Positions 1 through 9,224 of a stretch of 21,520 nt of DNA are shown piece by piece. How positions within the stretch are numbered: position 1 is the first letter of the stretch; every line of letters begins with the position of its first letter. The notes beneath the pieces are model-generated. The model saw nothing but the letters and a program-made list of their open reading frames with translations. It did no database searches and was not told where the DNA came from. This DNA is from JAGTVB01 sp964624765. GTDB taxonomy: Bacteria > Pseudomonadota > Gammaproteobacteria > HK1. Both the position numbers and the translations under genes were made by a program. Location: the NCBI GenBank assembly GCA_964624765.1, contig CAZUZO010000046.1, positions 1 to 21,520 of the forward strand, in the 5' to 3' direction.

Positions 1-221
1 CCTAACGTTGCTGGTCGCATAACGCACCGAACTGACTGGAATCCATATTGAGCCATAACGGATACGTGGGCTTTCCGGCTCGGCTCACCGAGGTGCAGGA
101 GGTCCCTTCCGTTTCTTGGAAGGACTCGGGGTTGCCCATCAAGACCCTACTGAGTCCGCGTTTACAGTAAGCATGTCGTCACGATCAGCAGGGGATCGAA
201 AAAAGCAAGTTAGCTCATCCA

Positions 222-244
222 CACCGGGGCCTCGCGCCCCGGTG
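222..244. repeat. GC-rich perfect hairpin (9-bp stem, 5-nt loop)
   Basis: CACCGGGGC at 222-230 is the exact reverse complement of GCCCCGGTG at 236-244, with loop CTCGC. On the minus strand a run of six T follows about 20 nt later (199-204), so it could end minus-strand transcription, but the distance is too long for a classic intrinsic terminator. No gene is recognised in 1-384 and nothing else stands out there. Confidence 0.5.
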
Positions 245-358
245 GTCCTTTGCGGCAGGTGGAGAACGCTTCCCCAACGAGCAGGGGCCTGGAAAAGTGG
301 CTCGGAAGCCACGCTTCGGAGCGCCGGACGTAGGAGCGCGACCAGGGTGAGCTCTGGG

Positions 359-386
359 GAAGCCTTTCCCGCGAAGGGTAGGCTTC
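359..386. repeat. REP-like imperfect palindrome at the edge of a gene remnant
   Basis: GAAGCCT (359-365) pairs with AGGCTTC (380-386), and an inner CCC/GGG pair closes a GCGAA loop. The nearby string GTAGGAGCG (330-338) with CCCGCGAAGG resembles the REP-type repeats (GTAGGAGCG...CGCGAAG) scattered through many gammaproteobacterial genomes. The oxidoreductase homology on the minus strand stops exactly at this hairpin, which suggests that a REP-associated rearrangement cut the gene. Confidence 0.45.
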
Positions 387-549
387 TGTCGATCAGGCTA
401 TTCCAGACGGTTCGCGACTCCTCGTAGCCGAGGTCACCAGGCGCCAACAGCGGCCGCCGCAGCCGCGTTTTCAAACGGTTCACCACCTCTGGTTTCAGGT
501 CGATGTCATGGCCATCCAGCGTTTTCGCTCGCAGGGGCAGGTCTCCCAT
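385..549 (-). pseudogene. FAD-linked oxidoreductase, N-terminal remnant
   Basis: The minus-strand frame starting at ATG 549 gives about 55 residues that read like the extreme N terminus of bacterial FAD-linked (berberine-bridge-like) oxidases. It opens MGDLPLRAKTLDG, then has the pattern LLAPGDLGYEESRTVWN and SLIDR. In intact family members this is followed by the FAD-binding PCMH domain with its GGGH motif, for a total of roughly 450 aa. Here the frame turns into unrelated low-complexity sequence at about 385, exactly at the hairpin 359-386, and stops at 139. No FAD-binding segment is seen in the rest of the upstream 384 bases. I regard it as a dead fragment. The family call rests on recognition of the pattern, not on a search. 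Confidence 0.55.
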
Positions 550-615
550 TTATCGGCGATAATCCTGGTGATCCAAGAACCCAGGTGAACCCGCTCGTTC
601 GCCTTATTCGGGCAC

Positions 616-2352
616 ATGAGCTTCTGTTCGGTAGCGGCTCCGGTAATGCAGGCTGAGAAACGCCATCTTCGCATCATCATGCTGATGGGGCTGCTCATTC
701 TCGTTCCGGCAGCGCCGCTACACGCCGGGCCGGATGAGCCGACATCCGCCGAACGCCTGCAGCTGCGCGTCGGCGCCCTGGCCGAGGATTCCCGCGTCGC
801 GGGCCAGTCGGTGGCCGACCCCTGGTTCCTCACCCGTTTCTACGAGCGTCGCAGGTTTCAGGTGGCCTGGGATTCGCCCACCAAGCTGGACGCGCTGTTA
901 GTGGCCATTCGGCAGAGCACCCGCCACGGGCTCGACCCGGAAGACTACCACGTCGCGATGCTGGCGGAGCTGGTGGCGGCCTCGCGCGAGGCTTCTCTCC
1001 CCCTAGCGAGTGCGGCCACCGAGCTCGATATGCTGGCAACGGATGCCCTGGCTCGGCTCGCCTTCCACCTGCGCTTTGGCAAGGTTAACCCGGAGAACAT
1101 CGATTCCAACTGGAACTTCAGCCGCGATCTGGATGGCCTGAGCCCGGTCACCGCGATCCAGGCGCTGGTGAACGCGGAGAATCTGGTAGGAGCGCTGGAA
1201 AGCTACGCCCCGCATGGGGCGCATTATCGCGGCTTGATGGAATATCTGGAGGCCTACCGGCAGATCGCTGGGCGCGGTGGCTGGCCGCGCGTCGACGCAG
1301 GCGCGACTCTGCGCGCCGGGATGCGCTCGGCGCGAGTGTCGGCGTTGCGCGAGCGGTTGGCGATGACCGGGGATTTGCCTGCCGGATCGTCACCCGAGGA
1401 TCCCGAGCGGTTCGACGGTGTGCTGGATGGGGGCGTGCGGCGTTTCCAGGTACGGCACGGCCTCGAGGTGGACGGTGCCGTCGGGCGCCGGACGTTGGCC
1501 GCCCTCAACGTGCCAGTGGAGGCGCGCATCGACCAGCTGCGCATCAACATGGAGCGTGTGCGCTGGGTATTCCGTGACCTCGAGCCGCGCTTCCTGCTGG
1601 TCAACATTGCGCGTTTCCAGGTGCTGCTGATGGAGGATGACGTGGTGACTTGGAGCACGCGTGCGGTGGTTGGACGGCCCTATCGCCAGACGCCCATCTT
1701 CAAGGCGCGCATGACCTACCTGGAATTCAACCCCCCCTGGACCGTGCCGCCGACCATCTTGCGGGAGGATCTGCTGCCAGAGATCCGGCACGACCCATCG
1801 GTGCTTCACAGGCGCAACCTATCGGTGCTCGACTACCAGGGCCGGTGGGTGGATCCAGCGACCATCGACTGGTCCAGCGTCAGCGCACGCACGTTCCCCT
1901 ACCGGATTCGCCAGGAGCCGGGTCCCGACAATCCGCTCGGTCGGGTGAAATTCATGTATCCCAATCCGTATCAGGTTTACATGCACGACACGCCAGAGCG
2001 CGCGCTGTTTGCGCGTCCCGAGCGCCCCTTCAGTTCCGGCTGCATTCGCATCGAGCAGCCTTTCGAGTTGGTACGCATCCTGCTCGCCGGGACCGAGTGG
2101 GACGACGAGGCGATAGCGCGCGTGCTGTGGAGCGGTCGCACGCAGGTGGTCAATCTCCCGCGACCCATCGCGGTGCTCACGCTTTACGGCACAGCGGTAC
2201 CGGAGGGAGGCCAGATTCACTTCGCAGCGGACGTCTATGGGCGTGACGCAAGGTTGCTGGCCGCTCTGAATGCGCCCTTCGTATTCAGCCCGCCGGTGGG
2301 CTACGAGGAAGCGCTGCGGGGCGATATCCGGGAGGCGGACGAGCCTCCCTGA
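616..2352 (+). CDS. L,D-transpeptidase, YcbB/LdtD-type, periplasmic
   Basis: This 578-aa protein belongs to the L,D-transpeptidases that make 3-3 cross-links in peptidoglycan or attach lipoproteins to it. A hydrophobic export signal (about residues 20-36, ending LHAGPDE) precedes the scaffold region typical of the YcbB branch. A peptidoglycan-binding domain follows at about 266-297 (DGVLDGGVRRFQ, DGAVGRRTLAALNV), then the YkuD catalytic domain at about 326-490. The catalytic signature is complete: H457-D-T-P, then S-S-G-C476-I-R. The NPPWTVPPTI string and the long capping loop between it and HDT are typical of the YcbB group. The length fits the family. The first ATG has no clear ribosome site; ATG 646 (residue 11) is an alternative that keeps the signal peptide. 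It converges on the DUF2905 gene with 88 bases between them. Confidence 0.9.
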   Translation: MSFCSVAAPVMQAEKRHLRIIMLMGLLILVPAAPLHAGPDEPTSAERLQLRVGALAEDSRVAGQSVADPWFLTRFYERRRFQVAWDSPTKLDALLVAIRQSTRHGLDPEDYHVAMLAELVAASREASLPLASAATELDMLATDALARLAFHLRFGKVNPENIDSNWNFSRDLDGLSPVTAIQALVNAENLVGALESYAPHGAHYRGLMEYLEAYRQIAGRGGWPRVDAGATLRAGMRSARVSALRERLAMTGDLPAGSSPEDPERFDGVLDGGVRRFQVRHGLEVDGAVGRRTLAALNVPVEARIDQLRINMERVRWVFRDLEPRFLLVNIARFQVLLMEDDVVTWSTRAVVGRPYRQTPIFKARMTYLEFNPPWTVPPTILREDLLPEIRHDPSVLHRRNLSVLDYQGRWVDPATIDWSSVSARTFPYRIRQEPGPDNPLGRVKFMYPNPYQVYMHDTPERALFARPERPFSSGCIRIEQPFELVRILLAGTEWDDEAIARVLWSGRTQVVNLPRPIAVLTLYGTAVPEGGQIHFAADVYGRDARLLAALNAPFVFSPPVGYEEALRGDIREADEPP

Positions 2353-2440
2353 ACGCCGCGTCCTCGGCCGATGCCCGAAAAAATGGAACCGAAAAGAAAA
2401 ACTGGATCAGGCCCCTTTCTCATCGGCGGGGTGTTGCCGG

Positions 2441-2641
2441 TCAGCGATTGCGCAGCCAGACGATGAGCCACAGCACGATGCTGATGACGAATCCGGTGGC
2501 GATCGGTGCATAGAATGTGAAATGCTTCCGTTCGATCAGAATGTCGCCCGGCAGCCTGCCGAGGCCCAATTTGGATAGCCACGGCCACAGGATGCCGATG
2601 ACGACGAGGACGATGCCGAGGGTGATCAATGTGCGCGACAT
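2441..2641 (-). CDS. DUF2905 family small membrane protein
   Basis: A 66-aa protein with two hydrophobic helices (about residues 5-22 and 46-63) joined by a short polar loop containing GRLPGDILIERKHFTFY. That loop, with the preceding WPWLSKLGLG, is the hallmark of DUF2905. The length is normal for this family, which has no known function. The start at ATG 2641 was chosen because it begins right at the family N terminus. The open frame continues far upstream to 4261, but that extension is only the antisense of the ATPase genes. No strong ribosome site is visible. It is divergent from the ATPase operon, with 301 bases between start codons. That stretch holds a small hairpin (2767-2781) but no convincing promoter. 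Confidence 0.85.
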   Translation of the reverse strand: MSRTLITLGIVLVVIGILWPWLSKLGLGRLPGDILIERKHFTFYAPIATGFVISIVLWLIVWLRNR

Positions 2642-2766
2642 GGATTTCGATGGGCGAGCTGCGAGTTTGGCCTGTCGAGGGCGAAGACTGGGTTGGCGCG
2701 GGCGGCCAGGCACTCCACGCCCGAGCTGCGTCGGGGTATCATGTGTACTCGATTCGAGCCCATCGC

Positions 2767-2781
2767 CCGGCGTAGCGCCGG
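2767..2781. repeat. Short hairpin in the divergent intergenic region
   Basis: CCGGCG (2767-2772) and CGCCGG (2776-2781) form a perfect 6-bp stem with loop TAG. It lies between the DUF2905 gene and the ATPase operon. No role can be assigned. Confidence 0.3.
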
Positions 2782-2942
2782 CTCGAGCGCGCAGTTGCCC
2801 CTGGGAAGGCCGTGCTGGCAAATCAGCGGTCGCGCGCCTTCGCGGCGCCGGCGAAGGGATCGGATCTGGGATGAGCGTATCGGTAACGATGATGTTTCGC
2901 AAGCTGTGGAGGTGGTTCCAGTACCCTCGGGGGCAGACGCTG

Positions 2943-3302
2943 ATGACGGAGACGGCCGTGGGCCTCGATCGCCCTGCAGCTGCCGTCGAGCGCATCTTGG
3001 CCGCCGAGCGCGAGGCCAACGCGGCTGTGGAGCGCTGTCGACAGGCGGCGGAAGAGGTGGTACAGGAGGGCCACAAGCAGGCTCGGCGTATCCTCGAGCG
3101 TGCCGACCGGCGTATCGCCCGTGTCCATGGCATCGTAGACACCGCCATCGAGCGTGAGCTGGCCTGCGTTGGCCGAGAGCGGGTTGGCATGTCGGCACGC
3201 CCTGAAATCGCAGAGGCCGAACGGCAAGCGATGGCGCGGGCGGCAAAGGTGTTGATGGCCGATCTGACCGGTGCCTCGGCGCCGTCCCGGCTGGCTCCGT
3301 GA
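2943..3302 (+). CDS. V/A-type ATPase peripheral-stalk subunit G/H-like
   Basis: A 119-aa, almost wholly helical protein rich in Ala, Glu and Arg with heptad character (AVERILAAEREANAAVERC... RILERADRRIARVH). This fits the coiled-coil G/H subunit that pairs with subunit E in the peripheral stalk of V/A ATPases. It is the first gene of the operon, and its stop overlaps the next start by 4 bases (GTGA at 3299-3302). ATG 2943 was chosen because the family-like sequence starts there (MTETAVGL). In-frame ATGs at 2871 and 2889 would add a Trp/Arg-rich leader that does not look like the family. The function is assigned mostly from shape and position, since such subunits are weakly conserved. Confidence 0.75.
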   Translation: MTETAVGLDRPAAAVERILAAEREANAAVERCRQAAEEVVQEGHKQARRILERADRRIARVHGIVDTAIERELACVGRERVGMSARPEIAEAERQAMARAAKVLMADLTGASAPSRLAP

Positions 3303-3994
3303 GTCCCCGCTGGGGTTATGTCCAAGCCCGGGCTCAAGCCCGTTATGCGGGACTGGTGGACGCAGCGCTGTGGCGCCAGCTGGAACCCGCGCGGGATCTG
3401 GCCGGCTACCTTGCCGAAGCCCGCGGTACCGTTCTCGCTCCGTGGCTCATGGGACTGACGCCGGCGAGCGAACCGGCCGAGATCGAGCGGCTGCTGGCTG
3501 AACGGCTTGTTGGGTTGATCCAGGAAAGTGCCGGGTGGCTGGATGTGAGCTGGGGCCCGGCGCTGGAGTGGGTCCGATTGCTGGTACGTTTGCCCGAAAT
3601 CGAAGCGGCTCGGCGCGAGGGACGGGGCATCGTTGAGGGTGCGGAACGATTGCTGGATAACCTCGCGCAAGGAGAGACGACTTTGAAGCAGGCCTGGTGT
3701 GCCGGATGGCGCGAGCGGATACCGTCCCTTAGCCGGCGTGCCGCCAGAACGATGGACGATCTGGCGGCGACACTCTTCGATCACTCGGAGCGCTTTCCGC
3801 AACGGGGGGTGCGCGATGCCTGGCGTGAACGGGCGCAGCTCGACCACCGTTTGCGCTGGCTGTTTCGGCGCGCAACCCTGCAACCGGCGGTGGTTTTTTG
3901 TCTGCTTGCCCTGGTGGCTCTGCAACTGGAACGGCTGCGAGCGGCACTCTTGATGCGCGGCGTGTTCAGTCAGGTCGAGGCCACCGAGGCTTAG
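3299..3994 (+). CDS. V/A-type ATPase subunit C (d/AC39-like), short
   Basis: A 231-aa helical protein beginning with GTG inside the stop of the previous gene. Its N terminus (RWGYVQARAQARYAGLVD) and the later helices (LDHRLRWLFRRATLQPAVVFCLLALVALQLERLRAAL) resemble subunit C, the funnel-shaped socket between the central stalk and the membrane rotor. Location just upstream of subunit I supports this. At 231 aa it is well below the 320-380 aa usual for the C/d subunit, so it appears to be a reduced form. It stops 3 bases before the next GTG start, which implies translational coupling. Sequence conservation is low, and the call leans on order as much as on similarity. Confidence 0.75.
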   Translation: MSPRWGYVQARAQARYAGLVDAALWRQLEPARDLAGYLAEARGTVLAPWLMGLTPASEPAEIERLLAERLVGLIQESAGWLDVSWGPALEWVRLLVRLPEIEAARREGRGIVEGAERLLDNLAQGETTLKQAWCAGWRERIPSLSRRAARTMDDLAATLFDHSERFPQRGVRDAWRERAQLDHRLRWLFRRATLQPAVVFCLLALVALQLERLRAALLMRGVFSQVEATEA

Positions 3995-3997
3995 AGG

Positions 3998-5836
3998 GTG
4001 GCACTGCGGCCGGTATCCGCCCGTTGGTTCGAGTGTCTGGTCGCGAAGACGGCCTGCGCGCGCGCCGTGGAGGTGTTGGGGCGCACGGGAGCTATCGAAG
4101 TGGAGGTCCCGCCGCAGAGCCGGGAGGCGGTGAACTGGCGTGCCCTGGCAGTGAAGCTCGATGCCTACCGTGGCCTGCAAGACCGCTACGGGCGTTATTG
4201 GCTGCGGGGACGTTTGCGTCACGGCCCGGTGGCGTTGCCTCCCAGCGCGATCCTGGAGCACGCTCTGGCCCAGATCAGCCGTTGGCGGGTGCAGGCGGAC
4301 CCGCTGATCCGCCGCATCCAGGCCCTGGAGGAAGAACGCACCCAGCGGGCGCAGCTGTGCACCTTTCTTCAGGCCTTTGGTGACGAAGCGATCGATGTCG
4401 GCTGTCTCGCCTCCGCAGGCCCTGTGTTGACCGTCCTGCTGCTGGTACTGGATGTGCGCACCTTTTTCGATCCACCCCAGGAGGTGCTGTCCCTGGAGCG
4501 ACAGTATGGGGACCGGCGCAGCGTGGTGCTGCTATGTCCCGCAGAGCACTGTGAGACGGTCATCCGCGGTATACGGGGGCTCGACGCCCAGATCCTGCCG
4601 CTGCCTGGTGGGCTATTCGGCGATCCTGTGCAGGCGCTAGCCCAAATCGCCGAGCGCATCCAGCGCATCGATGCCGAGCTGGTGCTCCTGTACGGGAGTC
4701 TCGATGGGCTGTACGACGATTTCGAGTTGGCCGGGGCACTCGGCGATGCGGCGAGCCTCACCTGGTTCGTGGACCAGGTGGGTGCCCTGGAATCCGCCAG
4801 CGTTCATTTCGCCTGGATCACCGGTTGGACCAGCGATACCGGTGCGGAGTCCGGGCCCCAGGGACAGTCCCTACTGACGGAGTTGGAACGTGAGGCGGTG
4901 CCGGCACTGCTTCACTTTCCCGTGGCGCCACCGGATGTCGTAGCGCCTCAACTCCTGCGTAATCCCCCTTGGGCGCGGCCCTTCGAGCTCTTCCCGCGTG
5001 CCTTCGGTACCCCCTCGCGCAACGAGGTAGATCCCAGCGCGGCTCTCGCTTTCATCGTCCCGCTACTGTTCGGGTACATGTTCGGCGACGTGGGCCAAGG
5101 GTTGGTGCTCATTGTGGCGGGACTTTGGTTGCAGCGGCGCTGGCCCCAGGCCAGGCTTGCGGTGGCGGGCGGCGCCTCGGCGATGGTGTTCGGCCTCTTG
5201 TTCGGCTCCGTTTTCAGCCGCGAGGATGTGCTGCCGGCGCTGGCGTTTCATCCCTTGGACCAGCCGCTCTTGACGCTTGCGCTGCCCATTGCCTTCGGTG
5301 CGATGCTGCTGGTGTTTGGCCAACTTCTCGAGGGGCTGGGCTTTGTTTGGGCCAAAGAGGTGCGGCGGTGGTTGCGCGAGCAGGCCGGGCTGCTGGTTGC
5401 CTACGTCGGGGTGTTGGGATGGGCACTGGGGGCAGTGGGGTTGTGGCTGGCCGGGTTAGGGGCGCTCTGGTTCCTGGTGGGCAACGGCCCGGCCCGGTTG
5501 CTGCTGTCTCTGGCGCTGTTGGTGAAGGACGGTCTACGGCTGTTGGTGGCCACCGTTTCCTTCGCGCGGGTGGGGGCCTTCGCCCTCGCCCACGCGGGGT
5601 TGTCCTCGGCGGTCTTTACCCTCGCCGACGGGACCGGGTCGAGCGTCGGCGCTTTGCTGGTGATGGTGGTGGGTAACGCCGTGATCATTTTGTTAGAGGG
5701 GTTGGTGGTGTCGGTGCAAACCGCACGTCTTACGCTGTTCGAGTTCTTCACGCGGTTTCTGCGCGGCGAGGGACGACCTTTTCGGCCACTGGTGCCACCA
5801 CCGGAGATCGTCCGTGCCTATCGCATAATCACCTAA
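3998..5836 (+). CDS. ntpI: V/A-type ATPase subunit I (a subunit, ion channel stator)
   Basis: The 612-aa product has a soluble N-terminal half (about 1-340) with helical arms and a membrane half with about seven or eight hydrophobic segments. The first of these contains the typical FIVPLLFGYMFGDVGQGL string. The segment ATVSFARVGAFALAHAG carries R524, matching the essential channel arginine that faces the rotor carboxylate. Subunit I provides the half-channels for ions and anchors the peripheral stalks. The length is normal for the family. Translation starts at GTG 3998, 3 bases after the previous stop. A structured 140-base stretch separates it from the rotor gene, unlike the tight spacing elsewhere in the operon. 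Confidence 0.9.
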   Translation: MALRPVSARWFECLVAKTACARAVEVLGRTGAIEVEVPPQSREAVNWRALAVKLDAYRGLQDRYGRYWLRGRLRHGPVALPPSAILEHALAQISRWRVQADPLIRRIQALEEERTQRAQLCTFLQAFGDEAIDVGCLASAGPVLTVLLLVLDVRTFFDPPQEVLSLERQYGDRRSVVLLCPAEHCETVIRGIRGLDAQILPLPGGLFGDPVQALAQIAERIQRIDAELVLLYGSLDGLYDDFELAGALGDAASLTWFVDQVGALESASVHFAWITGWTSDTGAESGPQGQSLLTELEREAVPALLHFPVAPPDVVAPQLLRNPPWARPFELFPRAFGTPSRNEVDPSAALAFIVPLLFGYMFGDVGQGLVLIVAGLWLQRRWPQARLAVAGGASAMVFGLLFGSVFSREDVLPALAFHPLDQPLLTLALPIAFGAMLLVFGQLLEGLGFVWAKEVRRWLREQAGLLVAYVGVLGWALGAVGLWLAGLGALWFLVGNGPARLLLSLALLVKDGLRLLVATVSFARVGAFALAHAGLSSAVFTLADGTGSSVGALLVMVVGNAVIILLEGLVVSVQTARLTLFEFFTRFLRGEGRPFRPLVPPPEIVRAYRIIT

Positions 5837-5976
5837 AATGAATTGTACACAACCCCACGGGGGCGCTGAAGTCGGGGCTAGGCGGTGGCTACGGCATAGC
5901 TCGGTGAGCTCGGCCTGCCCGAGGGTGCCGGTTTCCCATGCGCTCCCAGGTGGGGGCATGCGGTGAGGAGAACGTT
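5837..5976 (+). promoter_or_regulatory. Structured leader between subunit I and rotor genes
   Basis: This 140-base gap contains several possible hairpins: CCC/GGG near 5854-5862, CTCGG/CCGAG near 5904-5918, and CATGC (5938-5942) with GCATG (5956-5960) enclosing CCC/GGG. A strong ribosome site, GAGGAG (5965-5970), sits 6 bases before the TTG start of the rotor gene. A plausible role is to raise or separately control translation of the rotor subunit, which is needed in many copies. No clear promoter was seen. Function is inferred. Confidence 0.35.
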
Positions 5977-6317
5977 TTGAAGACACGCGTCCTGCTCTCT
6001 CTCAGCTTGATCGGATTCGCAGCCCTGGGAGGGTTGCTCGGTACCCTGCTCTTGCTCTTCCCCGAGGCGCTTGCCTCGGAGACGGTGGCGCAGCAGATTC
6101 TTTTGGCTCCAGAGGTCTGGATCTCAGGTCTGCTGTCGGCGGCACTGGTTACCGGGTTGTCCTCCCTGGGAGCCGCGTTTGCCGTGGCCTGGGTGGGCAG
6201 CGCCGCCATGGGTGTGTTGGCGGAGAAGCCCGAGCTCATGGGCAGGCTGCTCATCTTCGTCGCACTGGCGGAGGGCATTGCCATCTACGGCGTGATCATC
6301 TCCGTCCTGATCCTGAA
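5977..6317 (+). CDS. ntpK: V/A-type ATPase subunit K (c, rotor proteolipid), 3' end in gap
   Basis: At least 113 residues are visible before the N-gap. The start is TTG 5977 behind GAGGAG with a 6-base spacer. There are three hydrophobic helices: an N-terminal one (about 4-25) that may be a signal or an extra helix, then the rotor hairpin with loop AEKPE. The second hairpin helix carries the ion-binding E99 in the sequence VALAEGIAIYG. There is only one hairpin and one carboxylate, unlike the doubled eukaryote-like K subunits. The C terminus probably ends within a few codons of the gap. The Gln and Ser/Thr ligands known from Na+ rotors are absent, which favours H+. Confidence 0.88.
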
Positions 6318-6417
6318 NNNNNNNNNNNNNNNNNNNNNNNNNNNNNNNNNNNNNNNNNNNNNNNNNNNNNNNNNNNNNNNNNNNNNNNNNNNNNNNNNNN
6401 NNNNNNNNNNNNNNNNN
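6318..6417. other. Assembly gap (100 N)
   Basis: Exactly 100 N separate the end of the rotor gene from the ATG of subunit F. A round 100 is a common placeholder for a gap of unknown length, so true spacing and any extra gene here cannot be read from this window. Confidence 0.95.
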
Positions 6418-6717
6418 ATGGCGGCCCATGTGATCTTCATCGGCGACCGCGTGAGTGCCGCCGGTTTCCGCCTCGGTGGCGCCGAGGTCATGGACCCGGA
6501 CCCGGGCCGGGCGGTGGCCGCCTTGGAGGCGGCGCTGGGGTCGGCGGACCTGGTCGTGATGACGGCGGAGTGTGCGTCCCAAGTACCGGGTGAGGTGTTA
6601 CAGCGGGCGTATTCGAGTCTGCATCCGCTGTTTCTCGTCGTCCCGGATGTACGGGGGCGAATGGCCCCCGACGATAGCGTGGCCCGCGTGCGGCGCCAAC
6701 TCGGGATGGCGGAATGA
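6418..6717 (+). CDS. V/A-type ATPase subunit F (central stalk)
   Basis: A 99-aa protein whose N terminus (HVIFIGDRVSAAGFRLGGAEV) matches subunit F, a small Rossmann-like regulatory component at the base of the central shaft. The length is normal. The first ATG immediately follows the N-gap and gives a complete-looking N terminus, but an earlier start hidden in the gap cannot be excluded. Its stop overlaps the next start (ATGA at 6714-6717). Confidence 0.82.
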   Translation: MAAHVIFIGDRVSAAGFRLGGAEVMDPDPGRAVAALEAALGSADLVVMTAECASQVPGEVLQRAYSSLHPLFLVVPDVRGRMAPDDSVARVRRQLGMAE

Positions 6718-7376
6718 ACCTGTCATCGATGGAGCAACGGCTGCTGGCGCTGGTTCGGGAGTACCAGGAACGAGAGTGCCGAGGGCTTCGCGCCCGTGCC
6801 GAGGAGAAGGCAGCGGCCCTCGGCCGGGAGGCCTGGAGCGATGCCCGAGCGCGCCTGCAGCAGGCCATCGTGGAGGGGCGCGCGCGCGCCCGCGATCGGC
6901 TCCAGCAGGCTTGGGCCGAGCTGGACACCGAGCGTCGCCGCCAGCGTCAGCACGTCGATGCGGCACTCCTCGCCTACGCTTGGGAGCAACTGGAGGCGGG
7001 TCTCATCGAGCGCTGGCGGACCCGCAATGGGCGCCATCTCTGGATCACTCATGGCGTGCACACCGCTATCGCCGTATTACCGGAGCGCCCCTGGGTGGTA
7101 ATCCATCCCCTGGACTGGGGCGCGGCCGATCGCCTGACCTTTGCCGAAGCTTGCCCAGGGCGGCCCCATGGAAGCTCGGAGTTTCGTTGCGACGAAGCCC
7201 TCCAGGCGGGACTCCTGATCCGCTGCGATGGGGTCGTTCTGGACATGACGTGTCAAGGTCTGCTGGCCGACCGGGAAGCGATCGAATCGGGCTTGCTGGC
7301 GCTCAGAGGTTCACATGAAACCGTAGCGAGCGGCTCGCTATCCAGGCGGTTAGCGCGTGGCCGAGTCAAGGGTTAG
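6714..7376 (+). CDS. V/A-type ATPase subunit E (peripheral stalk)
   Basis: A 220-aa protein with a long charged helix (about 5-85, rich in Arg, Glu, Ala and Gln) followed by a small alpha/beta domain containing DEALQAGLLIRCDGVVLDMT. The latter resembles the conserved C-terminal stretch of subunit E (GGI/GGL...G.I..D.T). Subunit E pairs with the G/H helix to form the stator stalk that clamps the A3B3 head. The ATG overlaps the F stop by 4 bases, so translation is probably coupled. The usual glycine pair before LLIRC is replaced by QAG. The last 30 residues are basic and variable. Confidence 0.82.
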   Translation: MNLSSMEQRLLALVREYQERECRGLRARAEEKAAALGREAWSDARARLQQAIVEGRARARDRLQQAWAELDTERRRQRQHVDAALLAYAWEQLEAGLIERWRTRNGRHLWITHGVHTAIAVLPERPWVVIHPLDWGAADRLTFAEACPGRPHGSSEFRCDEALQAGLLIRCDGVVLDMTCQGLLADREAIESGLLALRGSHETVASGSLSRRLARGRVKG

Positions 7377-7388
7377 AGCGGGCGGCCG

Positions 7389-9149
<1,761 letters not shown>

Positions 9150-9224
9150 TGGAAGGGCTTGGTGCAAAGGAGTCGAGCTCTATACAACGTGAGATAGGCG
9201 CGCATCCGTGATGGGTACTTGACC

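Noticed and set aside
222..244. Intrinsic terminator for the minus-strand remnant
   Set aside because: The stem is good, but the T-run is about 20 bases away rather than directly following.
2441..4261. Minus-strand open frame of 606 codons
   Set aside because: Only the last 66 codons (2641-2441) are a real gene, DUF2905. The rest is antisense to ATPase genes and reads as low-complexity Arg/Pro/Ser sequence.
5977..6317. Na+-translocating V-ATPase
   Set aside because: The rotor helices lack the Gln and Ser/Thr ligands seen in Na+-binding rotors, so this was not called.
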